Made by a program: the position numbers and the translations under genes
Shown: piece by piece, positions 15,751 to 25,826 of the stretch
Position numbering within the stretch: the stretch's first letter is position 1
Layout: every line of letters begins with the position of its first letter
Origin: Thermoplasma sp. Kam2015
Lineage (GTDB): Archaea > Thermoplasmatota > Thermoplasmata > Thermoplasmatales > Thermoplasmataceae
Direction of reading: 5' to 3'
Length of the DNA stretch: 64,000 nucleotides
Assembly (NCBI RefSeq): GCF_003205235.1
Contig: NZ_QJSM01000020.1
Coordinates: forward strand, 1 to 64,000
The notes under the pieces: generated by a model
The model's input: the letters and a program-made list of their open reading frames with translations, nothing else
Databases searched by the model: none
Told to the model about the DNA's origin: nothing

Positions 15751-17148
15751 ATGACCATAACATTCGATACCCTGATCACCAACGCTGCTATATTCGGACA
15801 TGAAGATGCCGATGCCATAGCCATAGACCACGGAAGAATCGTTTACATCGGACGCGATAGAGGCATCAGATCCAAGAACACGCTCGATCTTTCAGGTAAG
15901 ATAGTACTTCCTGGCTTCATAGATTCCCATGCTCATTTGATGAGCACTGGTCTTGAACTTTCGAGACTGAATCTCTTCAATGCTCCTGGTAAGAAGGAGG
16001 CTATAGATGAGATAAGATCCTATGCGGAGAAACATGATAAGGTTATTGCATATAGATGGGACGAGTCCAGATGGGATGACGACCGCTCATATCTCACTGC
16101 CCATGATCTGAACAGCATAGAGAAGCCGGTGGTTGCGTTCAGGAGGGATGCCCATATGGCGGTGGTAAACGATGCCGCCATGAGATCAATAGGTCAGTTC
16201 AGGCCGGACGGGGTCTTCAGAGAGGAGGAAATGGTACATCTGAAGGATTTGATCCGGCCAGACTATGAAGAGGCATCAGAAGCCCTCAGCATGGCACTGG
16301 ATACAGCTGTATCGCTTGGAATAACCGGTGTGAGGGATATTGTCGATAGAATGACCTATGATACATATTGTAAGATTAAGATCCCAATAAGGATATTCAA
16401 GGTAATATACTCAAACGAACTCTTCGATGGATTCGGTGCTGATGAATTCGACTGGGGCGTCAAGGAATTCCTTGACGGTTCTCTCGGTTCCAGAACTGCA
16501 GCGCATGGTGGATGGGACGAAAGGAATCTGAAGATGAAAGAAAGAGATTTTGAGGCATTTGCACAGACGATATGGTCCAGAAATCTGCCTCTTGCAGTGC
16601 ATGCCATCGGGGAGATCGCAGTTGAGGTCGCAGCCAAAACGATGCACAGGCATGCCGGAAAGCAGCGAAATTCCATAGAGCATTTTGAACTCGTTGAGGA
16701 TGGTATCCTGGATATGATCGATGATAATACGATAATATCGGCGCAGCCAAACTTCCTGGAATGGGCTGGCCATGGTGGAATGTATGAGGACAGACTGGGC
16801 AGTGAATGGCTGTACAGAAATAATCCTTATAGGGACATACTAGACAGCGGTATTAGGCTAGCGTTCGGATCCGATTCCATGCCCATAGGGCCAATGTACG
16901 GTATTCACTATGCTGTGAACAGTGAGTTCAGACAGCAGCGGTTGACGTTCGAAGAGGCTGTCAGATCCTACAGCGAGGCCGGTTCATATCTGCTCGGTTT
17001 GGAGAAATGGGTGGGGCTGATAGAGACGGGATATTCGGCAGATTTCGCAGTGTTCGATCAGTCTTCACTGTTGGCCCATGAAAAACTGAAGGATGCCAGG
17101 CCGACAATGACCATATTTGAAGGAAAAATAGTGTACTTCAGATCCTAG
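15751..17148 (+). CDS. YtcJ-like metal-dependent amidohydrolase
   Basis: The 465-residue protein is an amidohydrolase of the PF07969/YtcJ type. Seen: the metal site GFIDSHAHLMSTG (about 55-67), HAIGEIAVEVAAKTM (His, about 287), IEHFELVEDG (His, about 309), and FGSDSMPIGPMYGIHYAV (Asp, about 371). It likely hydrolyses an amide or cyclic amide in the cytoplasm. It starts 2 bases after the permease stop. Its stop shares the palindrome CTAG with the stop of the convergent gene at 17145. Confidence 0.82.
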   Translation: MTITFDTLITNAAIFGHEDADAIAIDHGRIVYIGRDRGIRSKNTLDLSGKIVLPGFIDSHAHLMSTGLELSRLNLFNAPGKKEAIDEIRSYAEKHDKVIAYRWDESRWDDDRSYLTAHDLNSIEKPVVAFRRDAHMAVVNDAAMRSIGQFRPDGVFREEEMVHLKDLIRPDYEEASEALSMALDTAVSLGITGVRDIVDRMTYDTYCKIKIPIRIFKVIYSNELFDGFGADEFDWGVKEFLDGSLGSRTAAHGGWDERNLKMKERDFEAFAQTIWSRNLPLAVHAIGEIAVEVAAKTMHRHAGKQRNSIEHFELVEDGILDMIDDNTIISAQPNFLEWAGHGGMYEDRLGSEWLYRNNPYRDILDSGIRLAFGSDSMPIGPMYGIHYAVNSEFRQQRLTFEEAVRSYSEAGSYLLGLEKWVGLIETGYSADFAVFDQSSLLAHEKLKDARPTMTIFEGKIVYFRS

Positions 17149-17495
17149 GACTGGGATCTAGACTTCTCAAAATCAAATATCGCCTTATCCAGTATGGTTG
17201 AGATCTGCGGCCTTACCACAAGGAAATGATATGCCTCTGGATTTGTTGCCTTCTTCACATGTTCAATCTTCTTATTCTCAGAGTCAAAATCTATCAGTCC
17301 TGGTGCCAGTTCGCCCTTTGTCAGTGTTACCAGTATTGTGAGATCATCGCCATCAGCCATCGCTGGCGTATAGTAAGACAGGTACCCTCTGTACGAATAC
17401 ACTGTTGCAATATTCCGCATGGCCATAGCGAATCCAGCTGAGAGAGACATCAATAGATCTTCAGGCGTTTCCATGTATTCGAATTCAAATTTCAT
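17145..17495 (-). CDS. conserved-looking hypothetical protein
   Basis: I do not recognise this 116-residue protein. It is soluble and acidic in the first half (MKFEFEYMETPEDLLMSLSAGFAMAMRN) and has a mixed alpha/beta pattern without membrane segments or cysteines. Start and size look like a real gene with coherent codon use. The next gene downstream on the other strand converges at the CTAG stop. No function is proposed. Confidence 0.6.
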   Translation of the reverse strand: MKFEFEYMETPEDLLMSLSAGFAMAMRNIATVYSYRGYLSYYTPAMADGDDLTILVTLTKGELAPGLIDFDSENKKIEHVKKATNPEAYHFLVVRPQISTILDKAIFDFEKSRSQS

Positions 17496-17540
17496 GGAAA
17501 TCGAAATTTTTGGGAAGATAAAAAATTATCTCATCGATGG

Positions 17541-19295
17541 TTAGCTATGATCCTTCATGAATTTGATCGTTTCAAGATACTGCCTCTTGATATGATCCTT
17601 CTCTGTGAATCCGTGGCCTTCCCTTGGAAAAACCAGCATGCGCACTTCGCAGCCTTTTTCCTTCAGAAATCTATAAAATTCATAATATTGACCTATGGGC
17701 ACGTATGGATCCCGTATACCATGCATCAGCAGAACGGGTGTTTTCGGATCGTGCCTGATCCTTATTGGAGAATATCTGTCATATTTATCGAAGTCCCATG
17801 GATCGGCATCCATATGCAATCTGTCCCAAAGATAAAGATTGCTTGTGCCGTGGAAGGATATCCAATCAGATATTCCGAACAGTGAGACTGATGCCTTGAA
17901 GATATCCGTTTTCATAACGGCGAGAGCGGACATGTATCCTCCGTAGGATCCGCCCGTTATGTATATCCTCTCGGTTCTTATCTTTCCTGATCTTTTCAGA
18001 TGATCTATACCGGAAAGAATATCTTCGAAGTCCATGCCGCCAAGATCGCCGACGTTGAGTTCCGCGAATCTCCTGCCTTTGCCGACGCTTCCCCTGTAGT
18101 TTGGAGCGAATACGCTGAATCCATAGCCAAGATAGATGGATGTGCGATCGATGAAGGATGCATACGAGAACGATGTCGGGCCACCGTGAACGTATACTAT
18201 GAGCGGATCCTCAGGATTCCTGACTCTCAGTATTCCATAAATATCCTCACCATCTGAAGAACGCCACTCTACAATTTCAGCTGGATATGCCGCTATATCG
18301 GCTAGATGAGAATTTAGACTGGATTTTGAGATACCATCTTCAATACGGTATATCTCAGGAGGGTCGGTCGGAGACGAGAATGGGACAACAAATGATCCAT
18401 TTGCTGTGTCGAAGGATGGCGAATACGCGGGATAAACTATACCGAAGCCGTACCATATTTCTCTTTTGTTTGAAATATCCATGATGCTGAACGTTGTTTT
18501 GTCATTTCCAAGCACGTATATAGAATCCCCATGCAGAACCACATGAGAATAGCTAATATTGGATCCGTCGGTTATATTCCTTATTGATCCATCGTAAAGT
18601 ATGACATCACCTGATATGACTCCGCGATCGCTCATCACCGATTCTAGAAAGGCAATGCGTGTTCCATGCGCCGTTATCTTTCCGATCTGCCTTCTACCAG
18701 GGTCGTATATGAGCTCTTGCTTTCCGTCCGCTGTTATCCTGAATACCTTGGACTTGTACCAGCAGCTCTCCTGGGGGCAATCAGATGCTATTGCATATAC
18801 GGCATCGTCTGCTGAAGCAAATTCCCATATCTGCAGATCCTGAGTCAATCGGACTATTCCAGATTCATCAATGCGGTAGAGATCGGTGAACCGATCCTCC
18901 TCCTCAAAGAAATACGCATCGTCGGATCCTTTCTTATCTTCCTTTTCACCCGTGAATATTATCTTTCCACCGAAGAAGCTAACAGAATTTACCTTGATCC
19001 CTGTGCTGTATTTCAGGGGCAGGCCATCCCCTTTCAGCGAGACGATATCCTTACCCTCAGCGAAAAGAACAGATCCGGCAGGTGTGAAGCATAGAGAATG
19101 GAGTCCATATCCTTCGTATTTTGCAATTATTTTGAAGTTTCGGTCAAAGAGGTATACCTCTTTCCTCTGTTCCTTCTTTCTGTATTCTCTGAAATTCTCA
19201 GAGACGATAGCACCAATAAGATCGCCGTCCTTAGACAGTCTAACTTCATCTATGATCCTGAGTCCGAGAAGGTCTTCAAATGTCTGATCCCGCAT
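17541..19295 (-). CDS. S9 family prolyl oligopeptidase / acylaminoacyl peptidase
   Basis: The 584-residue product has an N-terminal beta-propeller (about 1-330) and a C-terminal alpha/beta hydrolase domain. The catalytic serine is in GGSYGGYM (Ser450), the Asp in HGIRDPYVPIG, and the His in PREGHGFTEKDH. The family removes acylated amino acids or short peptides from peptide ends and finishes protein breakdown after the proteasome and tricorn systems. No signal peptide is seen, so it is cytoplasmic. The gene appears single. Acylaminoacyl peptidase is favoured over prolyl oligopeptidase, but specificity is not decided by sequence. Confidence 0.9.
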   Translation of the reverse strand: MRDQTFEDLLGLRIIDEVRLSKDGDLIGAIVSENFREYRKKEQRKEVYLFDRNFKIIAKYEGYGLHSLCFTPAGSVLFAEGKDIVSLKGDGLPLKYSTGIKVNSVSFFGGKIIFTGEKEDKKGSDDAYFFEEEDRFTDLYRIDESGIVRLTQDLQIWEFASADDAVYAIASDCPQESCWYKSKVFRITADGKQELIYDPGRRQIGKITAHGTRIAFLESVMSDRGVISGDVILYDGSIRNITDGSNISYSHVVLHGDSIYVLGNDKTTFSIMDISNKREIWYGFGIVYPAYSPSFDTANGSFVVPFSSPTDPPEIYRIEDGISKSSLNSHLADIAAYPAEIVEWRSSDGEDIYGILRVRNPEDPLIVYVHGGPTSFSYASFIDRTSIYLGYGFSVFAPNYRGSVGKGRRFAELNVGDLGGMDFEDILSGIDHLKRSGKIRTERIYITGGSYGGYMSALAVMKTDIFKASVSLFGISDWISFHGTSNLYLWDRLHMDADPWDFDKYDRYSPIRIRHDPKTPVLLMHGIRDPYVPIGQYYEFYRFLKEKGCEVRMLVFPREGHGFTEKDHIKRQYLETIKFMKDHS

Positions 19296-19476
19296 AGTAT
19301 GATCAAACCAATTCTATATTTAAAAACTTGTAGAATGCAGTGTAATAAAGGGCAGTTCAAGTGTATGATCGAACTCAAATTTCAAGATGCAGAACTCTAT
19401 ATATTTTCAGGAATGCGAAGTTGGTCGGAATAATCAAATCCGATATGATCCAGCAGTATGCAGCTTTCAAATGCAA

Positions 19477-19806
19477 TCAGAGAATATACAACCAGTAGTA
19501 CACCTCACTGGCCTCAAATATACTTATAAGAAATACAGCTTTATATGTTCCCTTGACGAGCACATATGAACCCACGGCCGGTGCTACACCTTGGTAGTAG
19601 ACGGTGACATTTCCGGATGAGGTATTGAGGACAAATATGGAGCCGTTCGATGATTCTATCTCTGAAACTATCTTGCCTTCAAGATAGTAAGTACCTCCAG
19701 ACTTCATATTGTTCGGTGGCGTCGCAAGCAATAGAGGCACGATGCCATACACGATAATTAGTATAGCGATCGCGACAACTATCCCCTCAACGCTTCTTGT
19801 CTTCAT
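19477..19806 (-). CDS. CcmE-like membrane-anchored OB-fold protein
   Basis: The 109-residue protein starts with one membrane helix (VEGIVVAIAILIIVYGIVPLLLA, residues about 7-29). A small beta domain follows with the order expected of an OB fold: GGTYYLEGKIVSEIES, SIFVLNTSSGNVTVYYQGVAPAVGSYVLVKGTYKA. CcmE-type proteins look like this, but the heme-binding His is absent, so a cytochrome maturation role is not supported. A TATA-like stretch (about 19827-19837) stands 26 bases before the start. Confidence 0.55.
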   Translation of the reverse strand: MKTRSVEGIVVAIAILIIVYGIVPLLLATPPNNMKSGGTYYLEGKIVSEIESSNGSIFVLNTSSGNVTVYYQGVAPAVGSYVLVKGTYKAVFLISIFEASEVYYWLYIL

Positions 19807-19921
19807 TATCTTTAGTATGTATCACTATGAATAAATGTTTGCTTCCTTCTATTGCTTGAATTCAGAGTGCAAACCAGATGTATCAGCTACATCTTTGCAG
19901 CATTATTCTTTACAGATGAGC

Positions 19922-21266
19922 GTGAGCTACTCCTCAGCTAAAGCATCGGAGCTTCCTGATTCAACGACCGACATCTGCCTGTACGGATATATTCCATACA
20001 AGCCCGATGTTGCGATCTCCACAGGCGTGAATTCGGATCGCACCGATCCTACTTTTATAAGTCCAATCTTCCTTATGTTCTTGGCGGCATTCAGATCCCT
20101 GTCTATAGTTAGACCGCATACATCACAATGATATATGCGATCTGATAGCTTCAGATCATGCTTTATGTTACCGCATCTTGAACATATCTTAGATGATGGA
20201 TCGAACCTTCCTATTTCGATCATGTTCTTTCCATATTTTTCCGCTTTCCATTCCAGTTTCTGCTTGAAGTAATAGAAAGAAACATCACTTAGACTCTTCG
20301 ATATATGATGGTTCTGCATCATTCCATGTACGTTCAGATCTTCGATGACTATGGTATCGTACTGCTTGGCTATCGCAGTCGATATTTTATCATCGAAGTC
20401 TTCACGCATGTTTCTCAGCTTCATGTACTCCTTCTGTGATTTAAGTATATGCTTGCTTCCATTCTTCGATCCTTTCTGCTTTCTTGATAGCTGTTTTTGA
20501 AGACGCTTTATTCTTTTCTCTACCTTCTTTATGAATCCTGGATTCTCTATTGCTATACCATTCGATAAGGTTGCAAATTTTTCGATGCCTAGATCTATAC
20601 CAACGGAGTTCTCTGAGGATAATGGCTTCTTCTCTGGTAGTTCTTCCTCATTTTCATATATAATAGAGCAGTAGTAGTATCCTGAATCCTTTGTTATTAC
20701 TATCTCATTTATGTCCCTTATTTCTGATAGCTTATCTTTAGATCCCTTGAAGTATATGCCTTCAGAGAACTTTGGGAAATATATTCTGTTTCCTTGAATT
20801 TTGATGTGCTGTGGTACTGCAAAGTATTCGTTAATACCTTTCCTTTTGAATTTAGGATGTTCAGTATTCTTATGGAAGAAGTTCTTGAGTGCATTGTCTA
20901 AAAAGCGTAGAGACATCTGAAGTGATTGGGCGTTGATCTCGTATAACCATGGATGTTCCTTCTTGAGTTCGATGAGCATGTTATTTGTGTCGAAATAGTT
21001 CAGAGAAGATCTCTGTGCATCCCTATGCGTTATATAGTATTCATCCCTCTTTTTTAGAAAGTAATTGTATACGAATCTGCAGCTGCCAAAGTGCTTCTCC
21101 AATAATATTTTCTGTCCTTCGTTTGGATACAGCTTTACTTTGGCAGCTGTTATCACTATCTATAGGTACGGTAAATTGTTTATAATTATTTCCATTGAGG
21201 GAAGTCCGTGTATCTCCTCCCTGAAGGTCGGAGTTTTACTGCTTCCCTCAAACTCCTAACCTTCCT
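19922..21266 (-). mobile_element. IS605-type tnpB-only element, copy 1
   Basis: About 1.35 kb with only a tnpB gene. The ends were found by comparing copies 1-3: the left end begins after GAGTTAT (21267-21273, minus strand), with AGGAAGGTTAGGAG inside. The right end closes with GGAGTAGCTCAC (19922). A left-end hairpin (about 21212-21233) and a right-end hairpin CTCC..GGAG are present. There is no target duplication, as expected for IS200/IS605 transposition. It lies in the 3' end of the DUF488 gene. It needs TnpA from elsewhere, perhaps the element at 42.8 kb, which has the same left hairpin. Confidence 0.88.
19927..21156 (-). CDS. tnpB: TnpB RNA-guided nuclease (IS605 OrfB), copy 1
   Basis: The 409-residue protein has the RuvC-like catalytic residues expected of TnpB: Asp in SVGIDLGIEKFATLSNG, Glu in TIVIEDLNVHGM and Asp in LTIDRDLNAAKNIRK. 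A zinc ribbon, CSRCGN...CDVCGL, is also present, so it appears intact. TnpB is known to be a nuclease guided by RNA from the element's right end. The last residues are encoded inside that right end, the stop lying 5 bases before its end. It is very like copies 2 and 3. Confidence 0.93.
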   Translation of the reverse strand: MITAAKVKLYPNEGQKILLEKHFGSCRFVYNYFLKKRDEYYITHRDAQRSSLNYFDTNNMLIELKKEHPWLYEINAQSLQMSLRFLDNALKNFFHKNTEHPKFKRKGINEYFAVPQHIKIQGNRIYFPKFSEGIYFKGSKDKLSEIRDINEIVITKDSGYYYCSIIYENEEELPEKKPLSSENSVGIDLGIEKFATLSNGIAIENPGFIKKVEKRIKRLQKQLSRKQKGSKNGSKHILKSQKEYMKLRNMREDFDDKISTAIAKQYDTIVIEDLNVHGMMQNHHISKSLSDVSFYYFKQKLEWKAEKYGKNMIEIGRFDPSSKICSRCGNIKHDLKLSDRIYHCDVCGLTIDRDLNAAKNIRKIGLIKVGSVRSEFTPVEIATSGLYGIYPYRQMSVVESGSSDALAEE

Positions 21267-21618
21267 ATAACTCCATGAATTCATTCCAATGTTCCAGTAC
21301 ATCCTTGATAACGGCACCAGCATTCAGATCGCTCTTGGATGCCACAAGCAGTGTGAGATTATCGATCTTTCTGAGCTCATTTAAAGTCTCATTGCCGCAG
21401 AGCTCAGCTTTGTACTTTGATCTGAATTCATCCCATTTTGCCGGATCATGCGAATACCATATTCTCAGCTGATTGCTCGGCGCAAGATCCTTCGCCCACA
21501 GATCCATCCTGAGCTCCTCGCGCCTCATGCCTCTTGGCCATAATCTCTCCACAAATACGCGATACCCATCATCGCTTGAAAATGGTTCGTAAACTCTCTT
21601 CACCCTTATGGTCGTCAT
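21265..21618 (-). CDS. DUF488 family protein with 3' end altered by IS insertion
   Basis: This 117-residue protein matches DUF488 (YeaO type): RVYEPFSSDDGYRVFVERLWPRGMRREE and LRIWYSHDPAKWDEF, with conserved Arg, Trp and Asp residues. Function is not known. Its present TAG stop (21265-21267) is made by the left end of IS copy 1. Removing the element lets the frame continue through about 12 more residues (from 19921 downward) to a TAG. Most of the domain is intact, so the protein may still work. Confidence 0.85.
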   Translation of the reverse strand: MTTIRVKRVYEPFSSDDGYRVFVERLWPRGMRREELRMDLWAKDLAPSNQLRIWYSHDPAKWDEFRSKYKAELCGNETLNELRKIDNLTLLVASKSDLNAGAVIKDVLEHWNEFMEL

Positions 21619-21656
21619 TCTTCATTCCCCTCAAGTATGCGTGCTGTCTTTATATG

Positions 21657-23216
21657 TTATTTATTTTCCTGCACTTTGCCAGCAAACTCGCGAAGGGTCT
21701 TCTTATCTATCTTACCCGTACCGGTCATGGGCATGCTATCCACAAAGATGAAGCGATCCGGGATCCACCATTCCTTGATCGAACCCTTCGATGCGAGATC
21801 GCGAAGATAGGATCTGATGACTTCCTCATCAAGTGGTTTTCCTGTCCGCGTCCTGTAGAATGCAACTGGCCTCTCCACCCATTTTTCGTCCTTTACTCCT
21901 ATTACGGCAACATCGCCTACGTCGCCGATATTGGATATATAGTATTCCAGAAGCGCGCTCGGTATGAATTCTCCACCGCTCTTTATAAGATCCTTGATCC
22001 TATCCCGGATCCTTATCTTTCCATTTTCCGTTACCTCTGCTGAATCACCGGGATAGAACCAACCATCTCTATATGCTTTTTCGCTTTCCGCGTTGAAATA
22101 GCCATCTGGAATCCAGGGAGATCTGAATTTCAGCTCTTTGTTCTCCCCTTCCGTATCGAACTCCGTGAATACAAGGGGGGTGATAGAATTCACAGCGTCT
22201 GCATTTCTGGCTCCGAAATCGTCAGCGATGTCTGAAGTACCTATTCCTGCTGCGAGGCCATCCGTGAAACCGTATATGCCGGTTATCTCTATCCGATGAT
22301 CCGATGCAAAATTGATTATCCCGGATGGTATGGCGGATCCTCCTATCAGTATCTTGAGATGATCCAGTGCATTCTGATCGGTGCCCACTATTGCATTGAA
22401 CATCGTCGGTACCATGCTCATCCACGTCGCTCGATTTTCCTTGATCAATTTTATGGTATTCGTCGGTTCAAATCTTCCGCCGAGAATGTAGTTGGAACCT
22501 ATGAGCGTGGAAATGAACAGCGTACCCCATGACCATAGATGGAAGAAAGGTATCAGCGAAAACACTGTGTCGGATGAGGTCAGTCTTGCCGGTCCAGGGA
22601 AAGCGGAGAGGTTCGTTTCCATAGCCCATATGGTGAGAACAATGTCCCTGTGCCTGTATTTCACGCCCTTGGGTTTTCCAGTGGTTCCACTGGAAAAGAG
22701 TATCGAAGCTGTACGATCTTCATGTATCTCTGGAAGCCAAAGTTTCCCTCCGCCGAAGGTTCCATACTGCGATATGAGGGTTTCCTGATCGAATACTCTG
22801 TCTTCAGGCAGGATACCTGAGCTGACAGCGGCTCCTGCGAGTTTTCTGAAGTCCCTGGAATATATAAGATAACTGCTACCTGCCTCCTTCATAGAAGCGA
22901 TTATCTGATCAGGCGGTTGCCTCACATCAACCGGATGAAGGATATTCCCGGATAACGGTATGGCATATATGAGCAAGGCGAAATTAATGGTATTCCAGTC
23001 CATGACCGATATCACTCTGTTTTCGCCGAAATCCCTATGCAAATTCATAGCAATATTGAGCATCCTATCGTAAAATTCACCATATGTTAGCTCGCTTTTC
23101 CCGTCCTTCAATCCTGTTCCTCTTCCTGTTCTAATCGTCTTGTGAAATAATCTATCAAGAGTCAAACCATGATTCATCAATCTGGGCGATCCCATGCTAT
23201 ATAGATGCATCACCAT
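21657..23216 (-). CDS. AMP-forming acyl-CoA synthetase
   Basis: The roughly 519-residue enzyme activates a carboxylic acid as acyl-AMP and then acyl-CoA. Seen: the P-loop SILFSSGTTGKPKGVKYRHRD, the ITGIYGFTDGLAAG region, the hinge GWFYPGDSAEVTENGKIRIRDRIKDLIKSGGEFI, and C-terminal lysine loop MTGTGKIDKKTLR. Length and motifs fit medium- or long-chain fatty acid ligases. I favour the ATG at 23216 because a TATA-like stretch (about 23231-23243) lies about 24 bases before it; a TTG at 23225 and an ATG at 23195 are alternatives. It could feed the acyl-CoA dehydrogenase at the window's left end, but they are not linked in sequence. Confidence 0.9.
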   Translation of the reverse strand: MVMHLYSMGSPRLMNHGLTLDRLFHKTIRTGRGTGLKDGKSELTYGEFYDRMLNIAMNLHRDFGENRVISVMDWNTINFALLIYAIPLSGNILHPVDVRQPPDQIIASMKEAGSSYLIYSRDFRKLAGAAVSSGILPEDRVFDQETLISQYGTFGGGKLWLPEIHEDRTASILFSSGTTGKPKGVKYRHRDIVLTIWAMETNLSAFPGPARLTSSDTVFSLIPFFHLWSWGTLFISTLIGSNYILGGRFEPTNTIKLIKENRATWMSMVPTMFNAIVGTDQNALDHLKILIGGSAIPSGIINFASDHRIEITGIYGFTDGLAAGIGTSDIADDFGARNADAVNSITPLVFTEFDTEGENKELKFRSPWIPDGYFNAESEKAYRDGWFYPGDSAEVTENGKIRIRDRIKDLIKSGGEFIPSALLEYYISNIGDVGDVAVIGVKDEKWVERPVAFYRTRTGKPLDEEVIRSYLRDLASKGSIKEWWIPDRFIFVDSMPMTGTGKIDKKTLREFAGKVQENK

Positions 23217-23331
23217 ATATATCAATCTTTTCAGATTAATATCTAACTATTATGAATAATTCAATTGAATAAGATCAGTGATAAATATTTCATCAGCAAA
23301 AATGTTATCAATACTTCCCCTATATCAACCC

Positions 23332-24270
23332 ATGCAGTCATTGATTCAGACATTCACAGTACCGATAGAGATCCGCGCGCTAAAGACCGCAAATATATAT
23401 AGAATTGAATCAGATGATTCAGCTTTTCTGATCGACTCTGGAATGTCGGATAACTCAATAAGGTCAATTGAACAGAGCCTTCATAGGATAGATTTCGCCT
23501 TCGTAACGCACCTGCACATAGATCATCTAGGAGGAGTACTCTATATGCATCAAAAATACGGGATTCCGGCATATATGAACCCCCTCGATTATGATCTGAT
23601 AATGAAGGCAAATGAGGATCGTGAAGGTTATATCCGAAGACATGCAGACATATTCAGAATAAATGGTGTACCTGAAGCTATGGTTAATGACATAATAACC
23701 ATGCACCCCATTATAAGGTACTTCGACTATTATTCTAAACTGGATTTTATCCAGGATTATCATAAATTGAAAGTTCAGGAACTGGAATTTGTTGAGGTTC
23801 CAGGTCACAGCCCTGGATCCACGGCAGTCTATATCCATGAGAGCCATGACCTGTTCTCCGGCGATCACATTCTCGATAGAATAACTCCGAACATAAGCGT
23901 ATACGGTGATGAAGACGATCTGGGCAATTATCTCATGAGCCTGGAAAAGATAAAGCAGATGAAGGTTGAAAGGATATTTCCAGGCCACGGGAATGTGATA
24001 ACAGAGCCCCGTCTGAGGATCGAGGAGATAGAGAGGCATCATCAGGAAAGAATGCATGCTATGATATCAGTCCTCAAAACCCCTAAGACGGCCTATGAGG
24101 TTGCAAGGGAAATATCCTGGAGCAAGGGTAGGAAGATGGATACCATGAATTTTATGGAAAGAAATTTTGCCATTCTGGAAACCGTATCTCATCTAAGGCA
24201 TATGGATCGCATCGGTACAATTGAATCAAAGAATGAAGGTGACATAATTAAATATCTATACAGAGAATAA
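23332..24270 (+). CDS. metallo-beta-lactamase-fold hydrolase
   Basis: The protein has the zinc motif THLHIDHLGG, a second ligand VPGHSPGSTAVY, the Asp-containing SGDHILDRI and PGHGNVI, so the two-metal site is complete. A C-terminal helical domain follows. This layout matches LACTB2/glyoxalase-II-like hydrolases. The start is uncertain: 23332, 23302 and a GTG at 23278 are in frame; 23332 gives 312 residues. The substrate may be a thioester or ester. It is head to head with the acyl-CoA synthetase, but nothing in the sequence ties their roles. Confidence 0.8.
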   Translation: MQSLIQTFTVPIEIRALKTANIYRIESDDSAFLIDSGMSDNSIRSIEQSLHRIDFAFVTHLHIDHLGGVLYMHQKYGIPAYMNPLDYDLIMKANEDREGYIRRHADIFRINGVPEAMVNDIITMHPIIRYFDYYSKLDFIQDYHKLKVQELEFVEVPGHSPGSTAVYIHESHDLFSGDHILDRITPNISVYGDEDDLGNYLMSLEKIKQMKVERIFPGHGNVITEPRLRIEEIERHHQERMHAMISVLKTPKTAYEVAREISWSKGRKMDTMNFMERNFAILETVSHLRHMDRIGTIESKNEGDIIKYLYRE

Positions 24271-24285
24271 TTACATATAGCATAA

Positions 24286-25590
<1,305 letters not shown>

Positions 25591-25742
25591 CATGGATAGA
25601 AATAACTAAGAAATACATATCAATTAATACTGATTTTTATTTTGAGTGAAACGACAATTTTTGTAGCCGATACAACGAATGTTTTACGAAATACTGGAAC
25701 ATTAAATACCGAAATGGCATTAAATTTGTATCTATATATGCT

Positions 25743-25808
25743 ACTCGGCTAATATCGTTATTAGCAAAGTCCGAGACAAAACAGTTTTAATATTCTATAC
25801 TTTTATAG
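25743..25808. promoter_or_regulatory. hairpin and promoter before the tetraether synthase gene
   Basis: An inverted repeat, GCTAATA (25748-25754), TCGT, TATTAGC (25759-25765), with outer CTCGG / CCGAG arms (25744-25748 and 25771-25775), stands in the 237-base gap after trpB2. A TATA-like CTATACTTTTATAG (about 25795-25808) and a GGTGA (25812) precede the ATG at 25827. It may be an operator, or a terminator of trpB2, though no T-run follows the hairpin. Confidence 0.4.
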
Positions 25809-25826
25809 TGTTGGTGAATTCAAAAG

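Noticed and set aside
19477-19806. True CcmE heme chaperone
   Set aside because: Helix and OB-like domain fit, but the heme-binding His motif and other ccm genes are missing.
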